Part shown: piece after piece, positions 52,498 through 60,674 of the stretch | Numbering within the stretch: the first letter of the stretch is position 1 | Layout of the letters: the number at the start of each line of letters is the position of its first letter | Assembly (NCBI GenBank): GCA_963772965.1 | Contig: CAVYZU010000006.1 | Span: forward strand, 1 to 64,000 | DNA from: AP-15 sp963772965 | GTDB lineage: Bacteria; Pseudomonadota; Alphaproteobacteria; ATCC43930; CGMCC-115725 | Direction: 5' to 3' | DNA length: 64,000 bases | Notes under the pieces: generated by a model | Seen by the model: the letters and a program-made list of their open reading frames with translations, nothing else | The model's database searches: none | Told to the model about the DNA's origin: nothing | Position numbers and translations under genes: made by a program

Positions 52498-53801
52498 CCG
52501 AACCTGATCGTGGGGCTTGGATCGAGCCGCCGACATGGGTGTCCGAGCCCGGCACGCGCGCGGTGCTCGATGCCCTCGCAGCGGGCGGTGTCGAGGCGCG
52601 GTTTGTCGGCGGTGTAGTGCGCGATGCGCTGCTCGGATTGCCGATCGGCGGACCGGGAACGCGGACCGACATCGATATCGCCACCCCGGCTCCGCCAGAA
52701 CGCGTTGCCGAATTACTGGAAAGGCAAGGCATCAAAGTCGTGCCGACGGGTCTTGCCCACGGCACGGTGACTGCGATCCCCCCGTCAGAGCCCGGGACGG
52801 CGCCGCGCCACTTCGAGATCACGACCTTGCGCCGCGACGTCGAAACTTTCGGGCGGCGCGCGCGGGTCGCGTTTGGCGCCGATTGGGCCGCTGACGCGGC
52901 ACGCCGGGACTTCACAATCAATGCGATCTTTCTGTCGCCCGACGGCTCCCTCGACGATCCGACCGGCGGCATCGCCGATCTCCAGGCTCGCCACATTCGT
53001 TTTGTCGGCGACCCGGCGACGCGTATCGCCGAGGATGTACTTCGCATTCTGCGGTACTACCGTTTCGAGGCGCGGTTCGGCATCGGCCACGGCGATGAAC
53101 CGGCGCGCGCCGCCTGCCGTGATCAGGCGCATCTGCTGCCGAGCCTATCGGCCGAGCGCGTCGCGCAGGAAATAACAAGACTGCTCGAAGCCGCCGACCC
53201 GAGTGCCGCACTCCGGATGATGGCCGAGGATGGCGTGCTTGCGGCAATTCTGCCCGAGGCCCAGCGGCTCGACCGATTGCAGCGCCTGATCGCGATCGAA
53301 CAAATTTCAGTGATCGAGCCTGGAGCCGATGCCTTGCGGCGCCTTGCGGCGCTGATCGATGTCGATGCAAAAGCTGCTGTGGCGCTGGCCGAAAGACTAC
53401 GTTTCTCGAATATTTGGCACGACCGCTTGCGGGATCTCGCGCCACCCTGGCCGCTCGATACCACAGCCGACCATGCTGCCCAACGCCGCGCGATTTATCG
53501 GTTAGGCACTTCCCGCTACCACGACCTTATTCTGCTGCTGGCCGCCGAGGGGCAGGTCAGCCGCGAACGGTTAGCCGAGCTCCTCGTCCTAGCGCGGGAT
53601 TGGACAGGACCTGTGTTCCCGTTGAACGGCCACGACGTAACCGCACTCGGCGTTCCACCCGGCCCGCGCGTCGGCGCTTTGCTCGACGCCGTCGAGCGAT
53701 GGTGGGAAGCCGCCGATTTTATACCCGACCGCGCCCGCTGCCTGGCCCATCTCCGCGACTTGCTGCGAGCTCGTGACGGGAAGCCGAAAGCGGCAATTTG
53801 A
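52494..53801 (+). CDS. cca: CCA tRNA nucleotidyltransferase
   Basis: This enzyme adds or repairs the 3' CCA of tRNAs. It has 435 residues, starting at a GTG that overlaps the previous stop (GTGA). The class II nucleotidyltransferase core is visible: ARFVGGVVRDALLG, TRTDIDIATPAPPERV (the D-x-D metal site), ADAARRDFTINAIF, then RFVGDPATRIAEDVLRILRY (the B/C motifs). The C-terminal half is helical, as usual. The frame is intact. Confidence 0.93.
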   Translation: MTEPDRGAWIEPPTWVSEPGTRAVLDALAAGGVEARFVGGVVRDALLGLPIGGPGTRTDIDIATPAPPERVAELLERQGIKVVPTGLAHGTVTAIPPSEPGTAPRHFEITTLRRDVETFGRRARVAFGADWAADAARRDFTINAIFLSPDGSLDDPTGGIADLQARHIRFVGDPATRIAEDVLRILRYYRFEARFGIGHGDEPARAACRDQAHLLPSLSAERVAQEITRLLEAADPSAALRMMAEDGVLAAILPEAQRLDRLQRLIAIEQISVIEPGADALRRLAALIDVDAKAAVALAERLRFSNIWHDRLRDLAPPWPLDTTADHAAQRRAIYRLGTSRYHDLILLLAAEGQVSRERLAELLVLARDWTGPVFPLNGHDVTALGVPPGPRVGALLDAVERWWEAADFIPDRARCLAHLRDLLRARDGKPKAAI

Positions 53802-53844
53802 TCGATCCGATCTCCACCCGCAGCTGCGCCCGCCGCTCGCTCGC

Positions 53845-56527
53845 TCAGGCGAGGCTTTTTGAGACCATCTCGTAAGTGTTTTTGCTGAGGTTCGGGGCGG
53901 CAAGCACGCGTTCGAGCTCGCGCTGCATCAGCGCTTGGCGTTCAGGGTTCTGCCGCCGCCACGCGCAAAGCGGCTGCACCAGCCGCGCCGCGGTCGTTGG
54001 ATTACCCGGATCGATCGCGATCACTTCATCGGCGAGAAACACGTAACCGGCGCCGCTCCGGTCGTGAAAGCGCACTTGGTTGCCCTGTGCGAACGCGCCG
54101 ATCAATGACCGAACCCGATTTGGATTTTTTCGGTCGTAAGCAGGATGAAGGGCCAGCGCCCTGACTCGCGCCGGGGTGTCGGGCAATGACGAGCGCGCCT
54201 GCAAGCTGAACCACTTGTCGATCACCAGAGGGTCTTGCGACCACACCGCAAAAAAATGCGCCAGTGCCGCCGCTCGCTCCGGCCGGTCGAGATCGACGAG
54301 CACCGAAAGCGCGCCCAGCACGTCGGTCATATTGGCGGCAGCATCGAACTGCGCCTTTGCCAGCGTCGCCCCCTTGTCGGGATCGGCGGCGGCGATATAG
54401 GCGAGGCTGGCATTGCATAACGCCCGCCGGCCAATCGAGGCGCCATCGATCAGGTAGGGACCGGGATCAGCCAGCTTCTCGTAAGTGGTGGCGAATTCGG
54501 CGGCAAGCGCGCGGCCGATTTCGATGCGGGCGGTCTCGCGCGCTTGGTGCACGGCGTCGACATCGACCACAGTCATCTGGTCGGCAAGAAACGACTCGCT
54601 CGGCAACACCAGTGCCTCGGCGGCAAAGGCGGGATCAAGCGCAGCCTCGGCGAGGGTCTGTCGCATTGCGGCAACGACGTCGGGATCAAGCGCAGCCGGC
54701 GCGGCACCCTGCCGCAACGCCTCAACCCGTCCAAGCAGGGTGCGGGTCGCGACCTCCTGCCCGGCTTCCCAGCGGGCAAACGGCTCGGGGTCGTGCACCG
54801 CCAGAAACTTCAGCCGGTCGAGCGGCACACCCTTCAATTTCACCGGCGCCGAAAATCCGCGCAGCAATGACGGCACCGGTGCACTCGGCAGATCGACAAA
54901 TCGAAAGCTCTCGCTCTCTGCAATCAGCGGCAATACCCGTGTGCCGGCGCGGCTTTCGGGCTCGCCCTCAAGCCGGATCGGCAATTCGACCCCGTCTTCA
55001 CCCAGCAGCCCGATCGCCAGCGGCGTCAGCATCGGCAATTTTTCGGGCTGACCCGGCGTTGGCGGCACTTTTTGCGCTACGTTCAGCTCATAGACGCGGC
55101 TCGCCTCGTCCCAGCGGTCCTCGACGGTTAGCTCGGGTGTGCCCGCCTGCGCGTACCACAATTTAAACTGGGAGAGATCGACCCCGCTCGCATCCTGCAT
55201 CGCCGCGACAAAATCCTCGATCGTCGCCGCATGATTATCATGGCGCCGAATGTAGAGATCCATGCCGCGGCGAAACCCTTCCTTGCCGATTAGGGTTTGG
55301 ATCATGCGGATAACTTCGGCCCCCTTGTTGTAGACCGTCGCGGTGTAGAAATTGTCGATACTGAGATAGCTGTCCGGCCGCACCGGGTGGGCAAGCGGGC
55401 CGTCATCCTCGGGGAACTGGATCGCGCGCAAGGTGCGCACTTCGCCGATGCGACGCACTGCGCGGCTGCCCTGGTCGGCCGAAAATTCCTGGTCGCGAAA
55501 GACGGTGAGCCCTTCCTTTAGCGACAATTGAAACCAGTCGCGGCATGTGACCCGATTGCCGGTCCAGTTGTGGAAATATTCGTGGGCGATGACCGAACTC
55601 GATGTTCTGGTAGTCGGTATCTGTCGCGGTGTCGGGCTTGGCCAAGACATACCGCGTGTTGAAGATGTTGAGGCCCTTATTCTCCATCGCCCCCATGTTG
55701 AAGTCGCTTACCGCGACGATGTTAAAGACATCGAGGTCGTATTCGAGGCCGAACACTTCCTCGTCCCAGCGCATCGCTTTCTTCAGGGACGCCATTGCGT
55801 GGCCGCATTTGTCTTCGTCGCCACGCCGCACCCAGATCGCGAGCGCCACCTCACGACCGGATTGCGTGGTGAAATGGTCGCGCACCGCGATAAGATCGCC
55901 GGCAACCAGCGCAAACAGATACGAGGGCTTGGGATGCGGATCGACCCATTTCGCCCAATGCCGCCTGTTGTCGACGTCCCCGGCACCCCATGGATTGCCG
56001 TTTGACAGCAATACCGGGCAGCGCGTCCTGTCGGCGACGATCGTTACCGTGTAGCGCGCCATCACATCCGGGCGGTCGAGAAAATAGGTGATCCGGCGAA
56101 AGCCTTCGGCCTCGCACTGGGTGCAGAAATTGCCACCCGACAAATAGAGCCCGGATAGGGCAGTGTTGCTCTGCGGGTCGATCTTGGTTTCGACTTCAAG
56201 GGTAAACGCGTCGGGCACAGCCTCGATCACGAGCCCACCTTCAGGGGTCGCGCGGTAGCGGTTGGCGCCGAGCCGTTCGCTGTCGAGCGCCAAGGACACC
56301 AGCTCCAGCGCATCGCCATCGAGTTCGAGGGGGGCGGCCTGGTCGCCGGCCTCAGGATTGCGGCGGATCGCGAGCCGCGATTTGACCCGGGTATCGGCCT
56401 CGCCGAGTTCAAACGTCAAATCAACCGTGTCGATTAGAAACGCCGACGGTCGGTAATCGGCAAGCCGCGTCGGCCGCGGCGGGGGGACATCGGTGACGGC
56501 GGCGAGATCGGAGGAGATATCGAGCAT
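53845..56527 (-). pseudogene. pepN: Aminopeptidase N, single frameshift
   Basis: An M1 zinc metallopeptidase of about 890 residues in two frames. Part one (from 56527) has the N-terminal beta domain and the substrate motif VSDFNMGAMENKGLNIF (GAMEN). It runs to DTDYQNIE at about 55598, then shifts. One extra T (GAGTTCGG for GAGTCGG) explains it: the next frame continues SVIAHEYFHNWTGNRVTC, the zinc motif H-E-x2-H-x18-E, then TVYNKGAEVIRMIQTLIG and the C-terminal helical domain to 53845. The first part alone lacks the zinc site. As pepN is generally conserved, a sequencing error is as likely as a true mutation. Confidence 0.88.
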
Positions 56528-56656
56528 GGCAGGTTGCGTCGCTCTGGTTGGATCACCTTAAACGTAATCCGATGCGGGACCCGTGCAAATGCCCACAGCA
56601 AATGCACTTGCCGAGACCAGGAAACGCCCCGCAGATCGCCGTGTTAACAGGCGGCC
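56528..56656. other. Short gap upstream of pepN
   Basis: Non-coding; holds the pepN promoter region. Nothing else is seen. Confidence 0.3.
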
Positions 56657-56782
56657 GCAGCCGCGGCCGTAGCCAATGCGGTCTATCATGCCACCGGCAT
56701 CCGCGTACGCGACCTACCGATCCGCCTCGAAGATATTTGGCCTGACGAAGCTCCGGAGGAAGCCAGAGCCCCGTTCAAATGA
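56657..56782 (+). pseudogene. C-terminal remnant of a xanthine dehydrogenase-type molybdopterin subunit
   Basis: Plus-strand reading AAAVANAVYHATGIRVRDLP, then IRLEDIWPDEAPEEARAPFK-stop. The pattern A-N-A-V-Y-H-A-T-G-x-R-V-R-D-L-P-I is the conserved C-terminal end of xanthine dehydrogenase/CoxL family large subunits. Only about 42 codons remain; upstream bases give no further match. It is a relic, separate from the IorB-type gene at the window start. Confidence 0.6.
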
Positions 56783-56829
56783 GAGCGCGCGGATCATTGG
56801 GAGGAGCTATATAAAAGCTATACCCCGCC

Positions 56830-57747
56830 CTAGATCAGCCCGAGATCGCGCAGACTGACGTGGCGGTTGCTGCCAATGATCACGTGGTCATGGAGAACGA
56901 CGCCGAGCGGCGCCGCAGCCTTTTTTATCTCCTGGGTCACGGCGATGTCGGCTTTCGACGGGGTTGGGTCGCCCGAGGGGTGGTTATGGACCAGGATCAA
57001 CGCCGAGGCGTTGAGCTCGAGTGCCCGCTTGACGACCTCGCGCGGATAGACCGGTGTATGGTCTACCGTGCCACGCTGCTGCCGCTCGTGCCTTATCAGC
57101 ACGTTCTTGCGGTCGAGAAACAGTATATGGAACTCCTCGATTTTGTTGTGCACGACTTGCGCGGCGCAGTAATCGATCAGCTTGTCCCACGAGTTGAGCA
57201 CCGGCCGGTCCTGCAATTCGACCCGCATCAACCGTAACGCGGCTTCGCGCACCGATTTGAGCGCGGTTATGCCGGGAAGATTTAACCCGGCCGCGGCGAG
57301 TGCCTCGGGCTCGGCGCTCATGACCTCCCCAAACCCGCCGAATTGGGCCAACAGCGACTTGGCAAGCGGTTTGACGTCGCCCCGGCGATAGGCGGCGAAC
57401 AGCAGCATTTCGAGGAGTTCATAATCGGGCAGGCTCTCGGGCCCAGCGGCCATCATCCGCTCGCGCAACCTTTGGCGGTGGCCGTAGTAATGCGGCAAAG
57501 CCACCGCTTCGGCAAAGCCAGCCCTGTTGTGTCCGGTGGCGGGACCTTCGGAAGGCCCGGCCCCGTCAGCGCCGTACACCTCGCGGCACAGCGACGTTAC
57601 CCGGTCGCGTTCGGTGGCATCAAACACCCACACCCGACGCGCCGCGTCCCAATCGCCGCCGAGCGTGCGCGCTCTCGCCGGGAAGTTGGGATGATAGGGC
57701 GAGCTGACGATGATGCGGCCGTCCCGCTCGACGATCGAAACAGGCAT
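56830..57747 (-). CDS. radC: RadC-type JAB/MPN domain protein with an N-terminal extension
   Basis: A 305-residue RadC homologue. The central helix-hairpin-helix part is SLPDYELLEMLLFAAYRRGD through AGLNLPGITALKSVREAALR. The JAMM metal site is in ALILVHNHPSGDPTPSKADI (H-x-H-x7-D), preceded by LDRKNVLI and followed by HDHVIIGSNRHVSLRDLGLI. Relatives are about 220-240 residues; here residues 1-60 add a small domain (DGRIIVSSPYHPNFPARART, LGGDWDAARRVWVFD). Despite the name, a direct role in repair is doubtful in other bacteria. Confidence 0.9.
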   Translation of the reverse strand: MPVSIVERDGRIIVSSPYHPNFPARARTLGGDWDAARRVWVFDATERDRVTSLCREVYGADGAGPSEGPATGHNRAGFAEAVALPHYYGHRQRLRERMMAAGPESLPDYELLEMLLFAAYRRGDVKPLAKSLLAQFGGFGEVMSAEPEALAAAGLNLPGITALKSVREAALRLMRVELQDRPVLNSWDKLIDYCAAQVVHNKIEEFHILFLDRKNVLIRHERQQRGTVDHTPVYPREVVKRALELNASALILVHNHPSGDPTPSKADIAVTQEIKKAAAPLGVVLHDHVIIGSNRHVSLRDLGLI

Positions 57748-58193
57748 CTCCTGCTGCGCTACCGCAGACGAGCGCCAACTCTTGCATGGTTAACGTCAAT
57801 CCCGCGTCAACCGACGCTTCGTCCGCAGCGCCGCCGGTTTTATGCGCATCGGCGCTGCCTCATCCGTTCGAGGGACTTGTCCTAGACCTCGCAGCGGATC
57901 TCGCCAGAAGACATCTAAGCTTAACCAGTGCCTTGTGAGTGTTGATGACCACCATTAACTTATTTTGATGGAATTAACTATAACCATTCATAAATTAACG
58001 ATCAATATTATGGCAGAATCCGGTCAATAAGTGTAACTCGCCCTCTTGTATAGAGCGCCAGATTGCTGGCGGATCCGGTGATCAGCATCGCTGAAGATTG
58101 GCGGTTTGCGGCAAGACCGTCATGGGCGTGCCTGGTTCTCCCGGATTGCGATGTATTCGGTCGAGAGTGCACAGCACATGGACGAGGACGAGA
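57748..58193. other. Divergent intergenic region between radC and sciP
   Basis: 446 bp with a sharp A+T-rich patch at about 57930-58010. It contains the promoters of both genes and the TTAAC array listed separately. Confidence 0.5.
57921..57999. promoter_or_regulatory. Array of TTAAC half-sites, possible CtrA-type region
   Basis: TTAAC occurs at 57921, 57955, 57974 and 57995; the last three are 19-21 bp apart, about two helical turns. TTAAC is the half-site of the CtrA box (TTAA-N7-TTAAC), though no full box with N7 spacing is present. The location upstream of a SciP homologue, a protein that antagonises CtrA, makes this worth noting. Confidence 0.4.
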
Positions 58194-58523
58194 ATGCAAT
58201 CGGACATTTCCCCTCATCAACGGGACGGCGGGGTCACGTTCGGGGCAATTGGGGGATCGTTGGACTACTCGGTGATGGCTGAGACGCCGCGCCCGAGCCC
58301 GGAATTGCCTTCTCCCAACGTCCAACGCTGGACGATCCGCCGCAAGGCGGCGGTCGTCATCGCCGTTACCAACGGGGTGTTGACGCGGGAAGAGGCCTGC
58401 CAACGCTATCAATTGTCGGAGGAAGAGTTGCTCAGCTGGCAACGGGCGTTCGAGGCTCATGGCTTGCCGGGCCTGCGCTCGACCCGATTGCAGCATTACC
58501 GGGGCCACCTGCCCCCGAAGTGA
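58194..58523 (+). CDS. sciP: SciP-type CtrA inhibitor (DUF1153)
   Basis: A 109-residue protein whose central region is the DUF1153/SciP domain: SPNVQRWTIRRKAAVVIAVT, NGVLTREEACQRYQLSEEEL, LSWQRAFEAHGLPGLRSTRL. In Caulobacter, SciP binds CtrA or its target promoters and blocks CtrA-dependent transcription in G1. The start at 58194 follows GAGGACGAG; a later ATG (58275, MAETPRPS) would give an 82-residue form closer to the Caulobacter size. The 3' end overlaps the convergent GT87 gene by 92 bp. Confidence 0.9.
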   Translation: MQSDISPHQRDGGVTFGAIGGSLDYSVMAETPRPSPELPSPNVQRWTIRRKAAVVIAVTNGVLTREEACQRYQLSEEELLSWQRAFEAHGLPGLRSTRLQHYRGHLPPK

Positions 58524-59745
58524 CTGCGCTGGGAAGCAGCAGCCATTCGGCTGCTTTGATCGGTTGGTCGAATTGCGTCCGCGGCGTTCCTTGATCCCGC
58601 AGCGCGATGGCGCCGGCAAGGGTCGCCAGTGTCAGCGCAATAAACGGCCCGACCGGCAAGTGCCAATCGGTCGCGATGCCGCGCGGGTTCAAGCATAGGA
58701 CGAAAAGCCCTGCCATCAACCATTTTTGCCACTCGTGCAATTTGAACTCGCAATCCGCACGCAGTAGCCACGCGCCCGCCACTCCAGCCAGGACAAGGTC
58801 ATAAAAGAGTGCGAGCGGGACCGCCACCAAAGTTGCCGAGATGAGGCTCGCAGCACGGATCGGGAGCGGCAAATTGCGCCACCAAACGACTGCAACAAAG
58901 ACTGCCGCAGCTGCACAGCTAATGGCTTGCAAGATCGCCGCCGAGCCCGGCCGCGCGCCAAGCAGCATCGCTGCGCCGAACGGGGTAACGAAACCGGCAA
59001 AGGCAATTCGGCCCGAAGCGTAGACGTGGCCCGATGCTGCGGCCGCGATCAAGAAATCGTGCCATGTCTGCCAGCCGAAGACTGTCAGCGAGAGAAGGCA
59101 GAAACCAAACGCCGAGAGCAGCGCCCCTGCAAATGATCGCCAGCGGCCCCCGGCAACGAGCGCCAGCGGGACCAGTAGCGCCAAATGCGGCTTGCAGCAA
59201 AGGCCTCCGAATAACAGGCCGGCGCTGAATGGCCGCCGATCGACGAGCAGAGTGGCGGCGCCAAGTAGGCTCGCGGTTAAAAACCCGTTTTGTCCCAGCC
59301 CTATCGTCCACAGAACCGGCGGGAATGCCAAAATCGGAACCAAGATTTGCCCCTTGCGCCCACCCAGGATGCGCCCCAATACCAAGCTGTAAAATCCAAG
59401 CGTTACGACCTCAAAGCCGACAAACGCTGAAAGATATGGGAGTCGCGCCAATGCCGCACATATCAGCAAAAATGTCGGCGGATAGTAGAAAAAATTGTAT
59501 GTGATGCCGGACTGACTGGCGCGTTGTTCGGCGGCGTAATGAGTCGGTTGGTTGTAAGCGAGATATGGCGTGCCAACGTCGGCCAAACTCCCGGCCGCGT
59601 AAAAGCTGACGAAATCGGTGCTCGTCGGTCTCTGCAACGGGACAATCAGCCCATGAGTACCCGCCGCGAAAAAGGCAAACAAACCGATTTCGAGCGCAAG
59701 CGCGATCCGGCACAGGACAAGGACACGATGTCGGGTAAAAAGCAT
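58432..59745 (-). CDS. Glycosyltransferase family 87 protein (DUF2029)
   Basis: A 437-residue polytopic membrane protein of the GT-C type, likely a polyprenyl-phosphate-sugar dependent transferase. Landmarks are the loop Asp in TSTDFVSFYAAGSLADVGTP, YNFFYYPPTFLLICAALARL, LGQNGFLTASLLGAATLLVD and GLLFGGLCCKPHLALLVPLA, all typical of DUF2029/PimE-like proteins. About ten hydrophobic helices. The last 30 residues are low-complexity and lie opposite sciP coding sequence. Confidence 0.85.
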   Translation of the reverse strand: MLFTRHRVLVLCRIALALEIGLFAFFAAGTHGLIVPLQRPTSTDFVSFYAAGSLADVGTPYLAYNQPTHYAAEQRASQSGITYNFFYYPPTFLLICAALARLPYLSAFVGFEVVTLGFYSLVLGRILGGRKGQILVPILAFPPVLWTIGLGQNGFLTASLLGAATLLVDRRPFSAGLLFGGLCCKPHLALLVPLALVAGGRWRSFAGALLSAFGFCLLSLTVFGWQTWHDFLIAAAASGHVYASGRIAFAGFVTPFGAAMLLGARPGSAAILQAISCAAAAVFVAVVWWRNLPLPIRAASLISATLVAVPLALFYDLVLAGVAGAWLLRADCEFKLHEWQKWLMAGLFVLCLNPRGIATDWHLPVGPFIALTLATLAGAIALRDQGTPRTQFDQPIKAAEWLLLPSAVTSGAGGPGNAAIGSSAGPASHEPRTPVAS

Positions 59746-60125
59746 TGGATGTCCGGCTTCATATTTCCGAAAGTTATGCCCGACAATCGGAATGCTCTCC
59801 GAATTCTGGACGTTGCTGGCGTTACTGCTGAGGGCGCTACTGAGAGTCGTTCTGTGGGTCCAAGTCCGGAGTCCGGAAAGTCGCGAGGGCTGTCGGGCAA
59901 GAGCTGCATTTGATAGCGGTCCTTGCGGCGCGAATGATCTTTATTTGTAACAAACCCGACGTATTGCTGCGCGTACCATTACCATCAGGCTCCTGTAGGC
60001 ACCGTCTACACTGATTGAAACTCGACGATTATTATGCCAAGGACAAGGATCTTCTCTTTGTCCAGGGCCCGAAGCAGCACACTCTGGCATTCCACAAGCC
60101 AGTCATTTAAGTTTGTTCCGCCAAG
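59746..60125. other. Non-coding stretch between GT87 and pilin genes
   Basis: 380 bp; no supported gene. A small inverted repeat GGACAA/TTGTCC lies at about 60043-60063. It should hold the GT87 promoter and the 3' end of the pilin transcript. Confidence 0.35.
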
Positions 60126-60296
60126 TCAAAGCCCGGTGACAACAGAACTGAACAGGCCGCTTACCCCGCTCCCCAAGGAGGATGCGGCTGCGACAATCGC
60201 AATCGCTATCAGTCCGCCGATAAAGGCGTATTCGATTGCCGTGACGCCGGCTTCGTTGTTTGGCAGCCGTCGCAGTTGTGCGATCAGCTTTTGCAT
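60126..60296 (-). CDS. Flp/Fap family type IVb pilin
   Basis: A 56-residue pilin subunit. The start at 60296 gives a short charged leader (MQKLIAQLRRLPNNEAG) followed by VTAIEYAFIGGLIAIAIVAA, the hydrophobic assembly helix with the conserved Glu-Tyr after prepilin cleavage, and a short exposed tail. Flp pilins polymerise into the tight-adherence pilus exported by the Tad machinery, which is not in this window. A second pilin gene lies about 150 bp upstream. Confidence 0.88.
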   Translation of the reverse strand: MQKLIAQLRRLPNNEAGVTAIEYAFIGGLIAIAIVAAASSLGSGVSGLFSSVVTGL

Positions 60297-60447
60297 GAAG
60301 CGATGTCGCAGTCGCTTTAGCGGGCCACGGCACGGTAGTTCGACAGTCATGCCACGCCGCGAATTTGTTAGGAATACGCCTGGGCACCGCTCGCCGTAAA
60401 GGCGTGCGCAATGACGTATGGCAAATGTCTCGCCCGCGCGATTTTTG

Positions 60448-60609
60448 TTAGATACTGGTGGCGATGGTGTTGAACGCAGTGCTGAGATTTTGGCCGATTG
60501 TCGTCCAGAGGCCAATACAAACGACTGCAATGAGTGCCGCGATCAAGCCATACTCGATTGCGGTGACACCGGCATTGTCTTTGATGAGGTTGGTATAGAG
60601 TGCGCGCAT
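60448..60609 (-). CDS. Flp/Fap family type IVb pilin
   Basis: A 53-residue pilin: leader MRALYTNLIKDNAG, then VTAIEYGLIAALIAVVCIGL with the diagnostic Glu-Tyr, and tail WTTIGQNLSTAFNTIATSI. GTGGGAGA upstream of the ATG at 60609 decides the start. Related to the downstream pilin at 60126-60296 by the shared AGVTAIEY core; the two differ elsewhere, so they are old paralogues. Confidence 0.9.
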   Translation of the reverse strand: MRALYTNLIKDNAGVTAIEYGLIAALIAVVCIGLWTTIGQNLSTAFNTIATSI

Positions 60610-60674
60610 CAAAATCTCCCACAGGCTACTCAACGTCCCCCGAGGAAGATGCCGCCGAATAGTTTTATAAAGTG

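Noticed and set aside
54264..55166. 300-codon plus-strand ORF opposite pepN
   Set aside because: Antisense to the pepN C-terminal domain, very Arg-rich.
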